Source of the DNA: Chromobotia macracanthus
Lineage: Eukaryota > Chordata > Actinopteri > Cypriniformes > Botiidae
DNA length: 64,000 nucleotides
NCBI GenBank assembly: GCA_036877525.1
Contig: JAZGTH010000062.1
Location: forward strand, 7,493,501-7,557,500
Reading direction: 5' to 3'
Shown: positions 24,772 to 36,930 of the stretch, in pieces
Numbering within the stretch: position 1 is the stretch's first letter
Layout: every line of letters begins with the position of its first letter
The notes under the pieces: generated by a model
Told to the model about the DNA's origin: nothing
Database searches by the model: none
What the model saw: only the letters and a program-made list of their open reading frames with translations
Position numbers and translations under genes: made by a program

Positions 24772-25794
24772 GTTTAGAACACCCTCTGCTAACAACATAT
24801 TCATATCATATATCAACATGAAAATGTCTTACTGTTCATTCAAATGATATTACAGTGTAAAAACATGAATAAACGTGTTAATCTGAAGGTTTTGTTTGCG
24901 CCAGTTTGTGCTTGTTAAAATAAAACCACGCAGGCTTTGGGTTCAACAGTTCTTTGACTATTGACACAAGTATCGCGCTGACATGTTTAATTCGCAGTTT
25001 CTGACAGTGTGAAAACAAGGCAAATTCTCTTCACAAACAAAACTACAGTTCTGGTCCTTCATTATGATGGTTGCCGTGTGTATTACATCAGTATTACTGC
25101 GTCTGTGCGTGGGTTTTTCTGAAAAACTACATTTCTTCTTGGAATAAAACTTATCAATATTTTTACGTAATTCTGTTTAATACATTTGCAGTTACTACCG
25201 CGGGGAAATGTGCGAGCGTTACATGGGTTTCGTTCACAAATAGCGTGGAATAATACATAAAGCAAAGTTCAGTACATGCATCTTAACTTCTTACACACTG
25301 CAGTTAACGTGAATGTAAAGTTGATCTGAAGCTTTGTTTGCGTTATAATGTTTATTTTTACAAAATAATACTAATGCAAATAATAGTTGCAAAAAAACAG
25401 CTGCACTGCATTGAAATACACGATGATTTGAGAGTCGTTTGTCATTCGCTAGGTGGCAAAATCCTTCAAAATCCGCTGTGAACCTCTAGGTGGTGTGCGA
25501 CTTAAACTAGTGAGTTTTTTGCAACTATTCTTGTACAAGTTCTTTTAAGCTAAACATTCCGTTCGTCACAAGGAAATGAAAACATTCCCTGTTCGTGTGA
25601 TGTAATATTTCCTAGTTATTATGTGGAGTGCTTTGGGTACAGCAGGTGACGCACCACTGAACAGTAGAAAAACATTTTAACGCGCATCGAAAACGAATGC
25701 GTTTTCTTGCGTTTAAGTAAAGATATGCCGTATGGTCTTGCACTTTATTTTCTCTTGGTTTTCTAAGCAAGTTTTACATTTTCATAAAGGTCCC

Positions 25795-25860
25795 GCCTCT
25801 GTTTTTATAACGCGCGTCGGTTCAGCGCGCGCTCGGGCTGCAGGGCGCAGAAAGTGAGAC
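25795..25860 (+). promoter_or_regulatory. Putative ptger3 core promoter
   Basis: A GC-box-like cccgcctc is followed by a TATA-like TTTATAA (25804-25810) and a short CpG-dense block containing repeated gcgcgc. This lies about 125 bp before the proposed ptger3 start codon. An out-of-frame ATG at 25913-25915 opens a frame that overlaps the receptor start, which could dampen translation. The motifs are seen; their function is inferred. Confidence 0.45.
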
Positions 25861-25934
25861 GAAGAGAAGATTGCGCTGTGGACTTCACCTGTTAAAAAGG
25901 GCTACTGGGGTCATGAACAAGCTCCCTGAAAAGG

Positions 25935-27763
25935 ATGACAGCCAAATGTCAGTCTTCAAATATTTTGCCACAAAACGCTTCTACCGAAGCCATTATGTTG
26001 GAGTCCAACGTCTCCAAACCTGTACAGGACGGCACCGGCAAGGGTGCGAGCTGTGGATCTGTATCTGTGTTTTTTCCCATCACTATGATGATTACTGGGA
26101 TGGTCGGGAACTCGCTTGCCATGCTGCTGGTTTATAACTCGTACAGAAAAAAGGAAAACAAAAGAAAGAAATCGTTTCTACTTTGCATCGGGTCGTTGGC
26201 ATTAACTGATCTTTTCGGCCAGCTGCTCACAAGTCCCATAGTCATTTCGGTCTACAGGGCAGATCTCAAATGGGAAAGGGTGGACTCGTCGGGAACTCTG
26301 TGCGCCTTCTTTGGGGTGTGCATGACCACTTTTGGTTTGTGTCCTCTCTTTTTAGCAAGCGCCATGGCCATTGAGAGGGCCTTGGCCATTACTGCTCCTC
26401 ACTGGTATTCCCATTACATGAAAACCAACGTGACCAAGCAGGTTCTGGTGATTATTTGGTGCTTGGTTTTTCTCTTTGCCTTGTTGCCTGTTGCTGGCGT
26501 TGGACAATATACTTTGCAGTGGCCGGGCACCTGGTGTTTCATAAGTACAGGTGACAAGGACGTAACGGGAAATACGTTTTTTGCCACGACTTTCGCAGCG
26601 TTGGGGATCTTATCTTTGCTCGTCACTTTGTCTTGTAATGTGGTGACCATACGCGCATTGGTCGCACGATGCAGAACGAAGCTCAGTTCGACCCAGTCGT
26701 CCAAGCAATGGGAGAGGTTAACAACAGAGACTGTTATTCAGCTGATGGGCATTATGTGTGTTCTGTTGACATGTTGGTCACCTCTACTGGTATGTATCAT
26801 ATTAGTTTTTCAAGAAACACTACATATAGTTATTATATTATTATGTAGTTATTATTCTTTATATTACATTAAACAGAATAGTTTTTATATCAATTCCTAT
26901 TTGAAGGTGACCCCAGAAGGTCCCAAATAGACCATGAAAAAAACTAGAAATCAAGGTTATATAAACAGAACTATCACACTTAAGTTTACCCTAGATTTAC
27001 CCTAGAAAAGTTTACCCTAGATTTCCCACGATCTGTACTGATATAAACAAATCCTTTTGTAAATCTCAGGAGGTTTAAGTGTGATTTCACATTCTACAAA
27101 ATGTTAGTTTATTCCAGTTATGTTTTAATTAAACCCACAGAGAATCTGCAATTTTTTTCCCTTTTTTGGTATTAATTGTGAAAATTTTCAGGAAATGCTC
27201 CGACTTAGGATAAAAGCATATAAAATATGCTAAATACTTTTATTACCCTAATTTTATTAGACACACTCTTATGGTAATAAAATCATTATTACATTGTCCA
27301 AAATATTATACAATTCCTCTTTTAATTTTTGATTTTGTGATTAGTATTTATCAATCACTCGTATAATATGCCCATGATTGTGGTGTCTCCACCCTTTCTG
27401 CAGATTCTTATGTTGAAGATGATCTCAACCCACACGTCCTCCCACCACTGCAAATCTGTAGCTGTATCTCTCTCTCCCAGCAAGGACTTACAGATGGACT
27501 GCAACTTCTTTCTCACAGCCATACGCCTGGCCTCGCTAAACCAGATTCTGGATCCCTGGGTTTACCTGCTTCTGAGAGAGATTCTCCTGAGGAAGGTCTG
27601 CCAGGTGGCCAGTGCGGTTTCCAAATGCTCTTTGGAGGGCCAGAATGAAACTCAGTGTCATTTAGATTCTCGGAATAAAAAGGCCCTTCAGACTGATAAT
27701 GTTCAGAAACAGTCCCTGTGCATGGAGAACAGTAACCTAAATAGGGGAAATGAGGAACAGTGA
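25935..27763 (+). CDS. ptger3: Prostaglandin E2 receptor EP3 subtype, two coding exons
   Basis: This seven-transmembrane rhodopsin-type receptor binds PGE2 at the plasma membrane and, in mammals, couples mainly to Gi to lower cAMP. Exon 1 is 25935-26789 (285 codons, phase 0, donor GTATGT); exon 2 is 27404-27763 (119 codons plus stop), acceptor ctttctgcag. Two N-terminal glycosylation sequons lie near residues 14 and 25. TM1 carries GMVGNSLAMLL, and Cys123/Cys201 form the expected TM3-ECL2 disulfide. IERALAI (147-148 ER) replaces DRY. ECL2 has the prostanoid signature QWPGTWCF. TM7 has IRLASLNQILDPWVY with Arg326, the residue known to pair with the prostanoid carboxylate. The tail after VCQ (352) resembles one mammalian EP3 splice tail (VANAVSSCS type). 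The next in-frame ATG (residue 21) is an alternative start. The frame running past 26789 is intron read-through. Confidence 0.96.
26940..27030. repeat. Short tandem motif in the ptger3 intron
   Basis: The unit agtttaccctagattt is repeated imperfectly two to three times within about 50 bp (about 26980-27028). No function is apparent. Confidence 0.6.
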
Positions 27764-27888
27764 CTTGGAAAAAGGTGGTTTAGTGGTACATAAACAAATA
27801 CTAAGTGAATAACATGGTACAAATACAGAGCACGACCACAATATAATAACCTGGAAATGTTCTGAAAAAATCTGTGGATTGCTGTGAT

Positions 27889-27894
27889 AATAAA
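27889..27894 (+). terminator. Candidate polyadenylation signal of ptger3
   Basis: AATAAA lies about 125 nt after the ptger3 stop; another lies at 28008-28013. No other gene follows nearby, so a longer 3' UTR is also possible. Confidence 0.45.
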
Positions 27895-28670
27895 TGTGAA
27901 GTGAAGCCAGTGTGCAAATGTTGGCTTTCCTGTGTAGCTGACCTGTCACAGTCAATACATTCAAAGGGATTTTGTACGTGGTTACTCAATTAACATCCTT
28001 TGAACAAAATAAAAAAAAGGCAGAACCTTGCAAGTAAAGGCATGTAGAACAGCAATACTAGTAAATTTAACTTGGTGAAACAAAAGCATATTCGGAAATT
28101 GATATTAGCAGACTCCCATGGAGTTAGTTGAAAATTGGCACTGTATAGCCAAACATATTTATTCACATGCCAATTCCAAGGGAAAACATGAAGGATTGTT
28201 TCACTGTGTTAACCTATGGTCTGTTATATAAATGTCGAAGAAAAGCACTGAATGGTCTTAAATTCACTGTTAAAATTTGCTGCTCTGTACATTCAGCTCA
28301 ACTAAAGAGTTCACTTTAGAGCTTAGAAACTTAAACCACACTTCGGTTTTATTGTGTGTGCCCCTCAATGACAAGCCTGCAGAGCTCATAACCACAGGTG
28401 GCCATGTTTATTTGTTTGAATTTTTCAGATCAAATTCCAGAGTGAAGTTAACACAACATGAAATGGCTCTGATGTAACAGTTGGTCTGTCTGGCCTTTGA
28501 TCAGTTGCTTTAAAAGTGCCAATTCACTGAATGCTTCAGGGTACTGCATCTGTTTATTTGAAGTATGTTTGACGTTTTAGTATAATATGAATTGTCTGTT
28601 TCGTAAACCCAAGTCCTATAAAACACAACTTCAAGGCAATTTTAACTTGTTCAAATGGTGATTAGTCACT

Positions 28671-29022
28671 AGAGGTAGGGTAGGCAATTTCGGAGAGGCT
28701 AACAATAGCAATCTAGGTTTAAAAGCATATGATTCCACCTTACCTTTAGAGAGCTTGCCAAAGCCATGCCTCCTCTAACACATGAATGCATGCATAGTTT
28801 GCCAAGGCAAGTAGGACGTCCTATCATTGCATACGGACTGAATGCAATGATTGGATGAACAGTTTATGGTCCTGTGCCTTCCACAAAAGATTTATATGTA
28901 TATAAATATTATATAATTTGGACAACCTAGTTGTTGTTATCAGGATATGAAGAGACTTTCAACCAGCAAAAAAAAAAAAATGTTTTTGAAAAAAACAATT
29001 CCGGCAAAACCCTGCCTTTAAA
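28671..29022 (+). repeat. TTAA-type MITE family B, near-complete copy
   Basis: The left end reads aggtagggtaggcaattt; the right end reads aaaccctgcctttaa, giving related inverted termini. The interior is shared with 7250-7540 and, in reverse, 35163-35475. A poly-A run interrupts the right part. Confidence 0.78.
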
Positions 29023-32000
29023 TGAAATCACTTTCTTTTGTTAGCTGTCAGTAGGTCTGGAGCTTTGCGCTACTCCTGTTGCAATATCTTCTTAACGGCA
29101 AATTATGTAATATTACAGACACAGGTGGTTTGGTCTGAGGCATATTTAATAAGCTTGTTAACTGAGGTTTTACATTATTCTATGCTGACAAGATTACACC
29201 TGAAGAAAAAGGTGCTCATAATTGAGAAGACACAAAATATTGCAAATAAAACAGATACTGAAGTTGTTTTTAATTGGACCCTTTAGTTGTAACGCTGCAT
29301 ATATGCATCTTTTTGTGCGTGATAGAACATCATCTGCACATATTTTGTGTTCATACTATGTGATTGGTTGTTGTTACAGAGGGCCCCCATATCTTTAGTT
29401 TAGCAGCAGATTATTTTCAGGGGTGAATACATTAGTATTCTTGCTGAGGTTAAAAAAACATTGTTCGGGTTTCTTTTATGTTTCAACCAAATCTATAATT
29501 TAAACATATGTCCAAAGAATATTGTGACCAGTGCTATTAACATAGTTATAGAGTTCTGTTGTTCAAAGAGTAGATCATTGTGCTAGCAGTGCTGCGGTTA
29601 TGGGTTCGATTCCCAGGGAATGTATGAACTGCTAAAATATAGACCTTAAATATAAGTGTCTGTAACAGTTGTTATATGAATGATTTAACAGTTAACATAT
29701 GTAATGAAAAGTACATAAAGTAAGCTGCAATCTTATGTTTTAAACAGAGATGGCAGTAGAGAGACGAAAGTTATAGAATGCAGCTTTAATTAGTGCAGTC
29801 CACCATCGCGTTCCTGTTTGATAAAGCTCTGGCCCCATAGAATGTTTTTCTGTGAAGATGTCCTTCCACTCTTAGTTCTTCGAAATGTCTGCAGGATACT
29901 GAACATGTCTGCACCAATGATTTGATACCCTGCCGATTAAAAGAAAATAAGCTAGGAAGATGCCCGAGCAGTGTTTTGAAGAGGGAGAGGTTTTGTGTTT
30001 TCTTAGAGGTCAGAACTGTATGAAATCTGTTGATGTGAGAAGTTGGTGTAAATAGTACACCAGTAATTACTTTCAGAACATGAAAATTGCATAAGGTGGT
30101 TAAAAAACCACCCACTTTCTACCTAGAAGGGTGTAAGTGCATCCAAAATAAAATAGCCAGAGCATCAAAGAAAAACCTAGAACAGAGATTAGGATTACAC
30201 CGCAAGAGTATGAATGGTTGTCTTGAAGAAAACAGAATATTTTCTGTAAATAGATTTTACAGGACTTACAATTTGACATATGTTTCCAGGCATTGATTCC
30301 AGAGAAAAAAATGTGATGTCCCTAATGAATTAGACATGCGAGAAAATGAAGAACTAATGCAATTAATGTGAGCTATGGCTTATTCAATCTTAACTTGTTG
30401 TTGTCTGCTTGGGTAGCCACTTACACTGTGAACAAAGCAACGGAAAATAACATTATTGCATAATATTTCATTGGTTTAATTAGACATCCTGTCGTATCCA
30501 TAAGTAGAAAGCAGGTCTGCTGTCAGAGTGCCCGTGAGTGAAGCTAAAAAACAAGGTCTGCCTTTGACCATTTAGTGCTTTCTATGTTGCTAAGGGCATC
30601 TTATCTGAGTTCCTTTCATTAAAAGGTTTAAACTAACAATGGGTGGTGTGTGCTAAAACTGATGGATAGGGAAAATGTGACTTGTGCTGCCAAAATGAGT
30701 CACAATAAGCAAATTTAAAAAAATAAGTTCTTCTTATGATCACATTCTCCATTTAAAAAACCTTACCAATTATGTATGATTTGTTAGAATTGGACAAAAA
30801 ATTAATGAGCTACACCTGTCTGAAGCACCAGTCGTCAGGAAGAGAGCAGAAAAAAAGGCTTTTAATGGATTATTAAAACAAAATATTTAGGAAGGAAATC
30901 TGTTGGTGTGACCAACTTATATCTTAAATTATCTTTATTTGTACTCAGAAAAAGTACAAAAGATCATTTTGGATGTTTAACTGCTATTTGGAGCATTGGG
31001 ATCGCTAGACAAGGGCTTAATGAACTCATTTTTGTGAAAACAAAATTGACATGTTTTGCTTGTAGCTCATAATTAGTCTGTGCTCATTCTGACTCATTTT
31101 GCCAGCATGGGTCACAAATATTTGACTGTCTAAAAAGCATGTCCGTGACACATGCTTAACTGCAGAACACAGCCTGAGACAAGAATGCTTTCAAATAAAC
31201 CTTTTTCTATTTATCTGTAAATCGTAATGATTGTATATTTGCATGCAACAGAAGCTGCAGAAAATGTTTGCATGTGAAGCTACCAGCAAATTATATTTTG
31301 GGTCAAACCTGTCCTTGAATGTCATAATAACAGATGCCAAATCAAGTGTAACAAGTTTGCATTATGAAATACAGGGTTTTATGAATGTATTATAGGTTTT
31401 ACATTTATTTATGTTGTAAGACAAGACCCTGTGTGAGCTCTTGGAGTCTGTTCACAGCCAGCGCTGTCATTAAGCTTGTATCAACAGATGGTTGTCGCTT
31501 TGCTTGTGTGTTTTTGATAAGAAATGTTTGCATATGCTTGCAACTGTTTGATGTCTTCTAACTGCTCCGGCCCAGCTGTGTGCTTGCCTTGTAATGAGGC
31601 TACTAAAGTGTATCATTATTTGATTCTGTGCAGTCTGTGTTGTCCATTGGAATAGACTGAGTTTCATGTCATTATCATAATGTAATCGGGAGGGGGGCAG
31701 GGTACACAAGTGCTGCTCTTACTGTAAGCCGTTTGTCCGTATTTTGTACAATATGTATAACTGGGAGTGGTCTGAAGCATTTGCCAGGTTTTCCTTCAGT
31801 TGTGTCATCTGTTATGTTCTTAAATTCATTGTGAAAAGGAAAATGTGTGTGAATGTCATTTTGTTCATGACAATGTAAATCATTCTTTCCAATCTAGCAT
31901 CAATCTTTCACTACCTGATAAATAAGGCTAATTGACCTTATGCCAGGGTCTCATTTATATTCCCATTGAAATTTCTCATTTATATATTACATTGTCTCTG

Positions 32001-33138
32001 TTGATATATGTACAGACAAAAAAGAACTCATTAGTATTGGCGTGTTATACTATTTGATATTTTTTTATATTTGACAGTAAACTTAATGTATTCATTTAAA
32101 AAAACAGAACAGTTTATACTCAAATCTGTTTGACAATATTGGATTGAAGTCCATTGGTGTGAGATTTAAAAAAACAGTTGAGAGATTCTCAGTTAAGATT
32201 GTGTGATGTGCACTGTTTACTGTATATGCTAAGAATGTTTTTGTCATGACGGTTCACATAATTCTGACTGGCGTGCATTTATATGTTTCATTATGTTTAT
32301 GGCCTTTTTCCCCTGCTTCTTTATTGTTTATACGTTTGCTGATTTTCCATTAATTACAGAACATAACAGAATTAGCTTTATGTTTTATCGCATTGTTGAT
32401 GACTTAATTATGTTTGTAATTGAAAAAAGCCTTTATGACAACATGACCTCAGGATGAATTAGATGACATGGGGTCAGTTGCTCACAGCTCAGTAATTGCT
32501 TTTGTCTGTGTATACAAATAGAATCCATGTATTCCTGCTGTTGTGCTTCCACTGTGTCTGAATTTAAATTTAATATAAAATATAAAATGCTTAAATTACT
32601 TGTTGATTTTGTAATTTTATTTCACAAAGCTTTAAGTAAAAAGAGAGTGCAAGGAAAGAGGAATTTTACAGGTATCAAAGGAACATTATGTTTAATCTGA
32701 AAGGAGAACAGAAATAGCCATCATAAGAGAAGATAATAGATCAAGAGGCTGTGCAATCCATTAGTGGGTTTTTGAAGACACAATGATTATTTTAATAGCC
32801 TAAACCGCACAACTGGCTAATGTGCATAATGGTTAATGGTCATCTGGCAGTCTGGCTCTCTGTTGTACTTGTGCTAGGATGTCTGTGCCAGAAATCGATA
32901 GAAATTAGGTTGTGAGATTCCTTATTTTGCATTTTAAGGCACTGAGAGTTGCCATAACGTTTTCTAATTAAATACATGTCATTTGTCATTAAACATTCAT
33001 AATACATGAAAACGCAACAATTTCCGTGGCTCTTGCATTATTGTTAATGCATATAGTGTGACTGACAGTATTATAGTCCCTCTCTTTTCTACAATATTGT
33101 TTTCTACAATATTGTGCTGAGTTCTGTTCAGCATTAGT
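29023..33138. other. Intergenic stretch, no supported gene
   Basis: AT-rich DNA with no supported exon on either strand. A SINE head fragment lies at 29567-29640. A short block at about 29719-29790 (with cttatgttttaaacagagatggcagtagaga) resembles parts of the repeats at 36860-36930 and 38465-38580. A 17-bp tandem duplication (ctacaatattgttt) is at about 33088-33118. The short open frames in the interval match no family I know. Confidence 0.5.
29567..29640 (+). mobile_element. tRNA-derived SINE, head fragment
   Basis: A tRNA-like head is present with a B-box-like gggttcgattccc preceded by gctagcagtgctgcgg. Its organisation matches the SINE copies at 33139-33289 and 37609-37762. The SINE tail is not recognisable, so this is a truncated copy. 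Confidence 0.65.
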
Positions 33139-33289
33139 TCCTCTAGCTCAATTAGTAGAGCATTAAGTTAGCAGCACGAAGGTTGTAGGTTTAATTCCCA
33201 CATAACATATATCCTGATAAAGGCCACTGTACTAGCCACTGTAATTTGCTTTGAATAAAAGCGTCTGTTAAATGCATAAATGTAAATGT
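33139..33289 (+). mobile_element. tRNA-derived SINE, full-length copy
   Basis: The head tagctcaattagtagagcatt (A-box region) and ggtttaattccc (degenerate B box) are followed by the widespread fish SINE tail tttgctttgaataaaagcgt, then ctgttaaatgcataaatg. The RNA polymerase III promoter boxes are mutated, so it is probably inactive. Confidence 0.8.
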
Positions 33290-33341
33290 TTATTTACAAC
33301 AACAAAGAATAATGTAAACAAGTAAAAAGCTAAGTTATGGA

Positions 33342-33402
33342 CACATAACATTTACATTTAGACATTTAGCAGGTGCTTTTATCCAAAGCAACTTACAAGG
33401 TG
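33342..33402 (-). mobile_element. SINE tail fragment, inverted relative to the neighbouring SINE
   Basis: The bases carry the reverse of the SINE tail (catttacatttagacattta, then gcaggtgcttttatccaaag). With the copy at 33139-33289 it forms an inverted pair about 50 bp apart. No tRNA head was found on this copy. Confidence 0.7.
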
Positions 33403-33546
33403 AGGAAAACAAAGAAGCGATAAATCATAGAGAGGCAATAACATCAGCTGTACACAGTTTTTTACCAAGAGTACAACATTTCAGTTCTTAAGAGGCGATT
33501 GGGAGAGAGGAAAAAGGTTAATAGTTTATATAAGTTTTTTGTCATA

Positions 33547-33584
33547 CTTGTGTCAGGTATTCGTGAAAGAATACCTGACACAAG
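33547..33584. repeat. Perfect 16-bp hairpin with 6-nt loop
   Basis: CTTGTGTCAGGTATTC (33547-33562) is followed by gtgaaa and then its exact reverse complement (33569-33584). A second partial copy of the arm (gacacaag) follows at about 33591-33598. It lies in intergenic repeat-rich DNA, with no T-tract or gene context to suggest a terminator. Confidence 0.9.
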
Positions 33585-33604
33585 TTACCCGACACAAGAA
33601 TTTG

Positions 33605-33895
33605 TTATAAGTATGGTTTAATATGGCACAGTCTATAGCACACCAGTTAATGGATATCATGAGAGTTTAAGGATGTGACACAATTTGCCTCATCCAAGTT
33701 AAACTGGATGAAGATCAGACTGGATTTGTCAGTCAAGTCAATATATTTCTTTGGTAGCCCAAGACAACAGCAGCCATCAGTTACTTTTTGCACCTCCTGC
33801 ACTGAATTGATTGTCATGGTAACATTACAAGGTTAGAAAAGCTGCCTTCCTTTTCGCTTCAAAACCAACCCTGGAACTCACAATTATGGACACTT
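33605..33895 (+). repeat. Tandem duplication, first unit (P-Q)
   Basis: Block P (33605-33707, with taagtatggtttaat and ttaatggatatcatgagagt) is followed by block Q (33708-33895, with cagactggatttgt, tagcccaagacaacagcagc and attgattgtcat). P recurs at 33895-33983 and Q at 34588-34785. The duplicated unit is therefore about 290 bp. Confidence 0.85.
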
Positions 33896-34785
33896 ATAAG
33901 TATGGTTTAATAGTTAATAAAGTTAATGGATATCATGAGAGTTTAAGGATGTGACAACATTTGCTTTATCCACGTTAAATTGGTTTGCAAGGCTGTCTGT
34001 AAATCACCATGACCTGTATCACCCTCTGAGACTGTCAATGCCACCTGAGAGTCTAATGCATTTTTTTCATTCTTTCATTCAGCATATTTTTATTCTTTGA
34101 AAACCTTTTTCTTTTTTGTATTCTTTATTCTTTGACGTTTTTGTGGCTAGGTTGCTTCTATGGCATGCTGTTGTCATGGTGAAAAGTTTTCAATTCAAAA
34201 AGGAACTTTTTGTTTAAACAAGTTTTAAAAGTAATTTTTTTGATAATAAAAATTATAAAAATGATGTAAATTTGTATACATATTCATGTTACGTAATTTG
34301 ATTTTAGCCTTTGCATATCTCCAGTTTAACTTCAGTACCATAGCTAAATAAGTGATAGGTCAGGGCCATTACAGTCATAATTCCTTTGGGTTTAACCAAA
34401 GAAGACTCTTTGTTTTTCTCTCATTAAGCTGGAAAAGGTCAGAACATCTCTAAATCTCTGACAGCTCATGGTTTTGTGTGCCAGCTTTGGCTTAAAAAGC
34501 TGCCCTTAAAGGCCCTTATGCATATTGAGGCAACAAAAATTGAATGATTAAATGATTGTGATGATGTGGCTGACATCCTTATGTAGTGAAAAGAAGGTCA
34601 GACTGGATTTGTTAAAAGTCAATATTTTTTCTTCCTTAGTAGCCCAAGACAACAGCAGCCATCATCTACTTTCTGCATCTCTGGATCAACTGGATTGATT
34701 GTCATATTAACATCACTGACAGGGTTAGAAAAACTGCCTGCCTCCTTCAAAACCAACTCTGGAACTTACAGCTGAACTAGTAAAA
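33895..34785 (+). repeat. Tandem duplication, second unit split by about 600 bp
   Basis: Block P' (33895-33983) and block Q' (34588-34785) repeat the first unit in the same order, but about 600 bp of unrelated DNA separates them where P and Q are contiguous in the first unit. The intervening DNA (33984-34587) carries no recognised element. The order suggests duplication first, then insertion. Confidence 0.8.
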
Positions 34786-35162
34786 ATATGTATACTTTTG
34801 CCCAGAATATACACTACATGGACAAACAAACCCCGCAATCGTATGTCCTTGTTAAGCATTTAATTCCAGACGGGTCTTCCCTAACAGCACCCAGTTATCT
34901 GGAATGGCTTGTTGAAACACGGCTGCAGGGGTTTGCTCAAATTCAGACAGAAGAGCATCTGTGAGGTCTGAGGTTCTGTGTTTCAGTTTATCACCGAATT
35001 GTGTGGTGGGGTTGTGCTGGCCAATCAAGTTCTTCCACAGCAGACTCAATAAATCATTTCTTTATGGACCTCACTACAGGGGCATTGTCAGGGGCTGGAG
35101 AAGAAAAACAAACTGTTGCCACAAATTTGGAAGCATTCTCTAAAATGCACTGTATGCCATAG

Positions 35163-35475
35163 CATTAAAGAAAGTGTAGGCAATTTTTTCCAAAAACTGT
35201 GGCTTTTGCCAATTTTTTCCATCCTGACAGCAATCACTAAGTGGTCTAAATATGTTTAAATATTTATATATCTTCTGTGGAAGGTGCAGGATCATAAAAT
35301 GTTTGTCCAATCATTAATAGGATGTCCTACTTGACTGTCAAACTATGAATGCATTCATGTGTTTTGGAGAAGGCATGGCTTTGGGAATCGCTTTGATAGG
35401 AGGGTGGGATCTTATGCTTTTAATGCTAGCTTGCTATTGGTAGCCTGTCTGAAATTGTCTACTCTACCTTTAAGA
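35163..35475 (-). repeat. TTAA-type MITE family B, complete copy
   Basis: The terminal inverted repeats are ttaaagaaagtgtaggcaat on the left and the reverse complement of cttaaaggtagagtagacaa on the right. Both ends carry TTAA, the target preference of piggyBac-type transposons. The element is about 310 bp and non-coding. Confidence 0.8.
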
Positions 35476-36857
35476 ATCGTCTTGAACTCTGGAATTAAGG
35501 AAACTACCTAAACTCTTTACTTAGAAGGGAGTGTCCACATCATTTTGGCCATGTGGTGTAGAAATTATTCCTAAAATTTAAGTCAGAGATCTTTGTTAAC
35601 AACACAGAGACTCATTTTTTCTCTGTACACAATCCACAAAAAAAAACAACATAATGGTCAGCTGATTGCTCAATCTAAGCAATCAGGTAACACTAAGTGG
35701 ACTTATTGGACAAGAACATTTCCAGACTCTTCAAAACAACCTCTTATATAATCTAAAATTGATTCCGGAAACTTCACTGTGGTAACTGTTCCACAGTATA
35801 GTTTATTTTAAATGTTTTTTAAAAATTAAACAGAATAAAATAAGAAAATAATAAATTCACATTTGCACATTCACAATAGTCTGTGTTTTATTTACACAAT
35901 GGCATCTAAATGCAAATGCATTCCATACTGTAATTGTGTGAAATGAACAAACAAGAAAAGAGCTGTAATTTGTAACAGCTGTTTTCTCAATCTTCATAAT
36001 GTCTCTTTGACAAATATAACCACAGACTAATCACATTACCATTTGTATTTCTATTCAGTCATGGCTTTGAATATCATTATTGCCATCTTGCCAGCTCAGA
36101 TGCCCGGGAGACTAATGTCCACACCACCATATAATGATCAGTCACAATTTTACAAAGCAAAATATGTCATTTGTGTTACTTTAAACATTCAAGCATAAAG
36201 TGCATGCGTCATTCTAATGTAATTCCACACTAGTGGTTTTTCTGTTGAAGGATCCAAGAAGCTGAATTTCCTAAATGCAACCTGTGTATGAGTTTTGACT
36301 GAAACTCTGACTCGAGAGTACAGGAATACATCTGCATTGTATTTTATTTATTGTAGATCTTATTCTATTTCACATCCTTGATGACGTTATTAATCAGACA
36401 TCATGGACAGCTCTTCCTCTTAATGCCTCCAAGTCTGCATTTTTGCCAAGCCTCTTTACTATGTTGTGGTACTATGCTTCCACAGACATACTGAGAGCTC
36501 ATTTGCTGAAACCATGTTTTGTTGGAGAGTTCTCTAAAGGCTTTTAATTGCCACTAAGTTTTGCATAATTAAAAACAAACACTAATTAGGGGTGGAATCA
36601 ATGGCTCATGGGGTCAGAATTAATACTTGGCTGCTTAGGGGCCTTAAAGCAATTTGATGTGGACTGTTGAGATGCCCACAAGTACAGCTTGATCAGATCT
36701 GTCCGTGAGACAGGACTGGAATAGTGGAACTCAGCAAACTGGTGATTTGACTGTTAACTTTGTGCTGCTAACACAATGCTTGAGCTACAAGAACACTTAA
36801 ACATCAGTTTTCAAAACTGTCTCTTTTGAAAGACGAAGACCGACATCGAAGAAGACC

Positions 36858-36930
36858 CACATCACTCATGTGGGTGCTGAGGATGGTAGTGCAAGTAACT
36901 TGCAATTTTATGTTTTAACCAGAGGTAACG
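36858..36930 (+). repeat. Dispersed repeat, copy shared with 38465-38545
   Basis: The block catgtgggtgctgaggat, then ggtagtgcaagtaact and attttatgttttaaccagag, recurs at 38465-38545, where the spacer between blocks differs slightly. The family is not identified. Confidence 0.75.

Noticed and set aside
26414..26704. 96-codon open frame on the minus strand inside ptger3 exon 1
   Set aside because: It is the antisense shadow of the receptor coding sequence and resembles no protein family.
26790..26930. Continuation of the ptger3 frame past the exon 1 donor
   Set aside because: The conserved TM6-TM7 sequence resumes at 27404 in the same phase after a good acceptor; the read-through is AT-rich intron sequence.
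29567..29640. tRNA gene because of the ggttcgattcc B box
   Set aside because: No cloverleaf can be formed with the upstream sequence, and related copies carry the SINE tail, so it is a SINE head.
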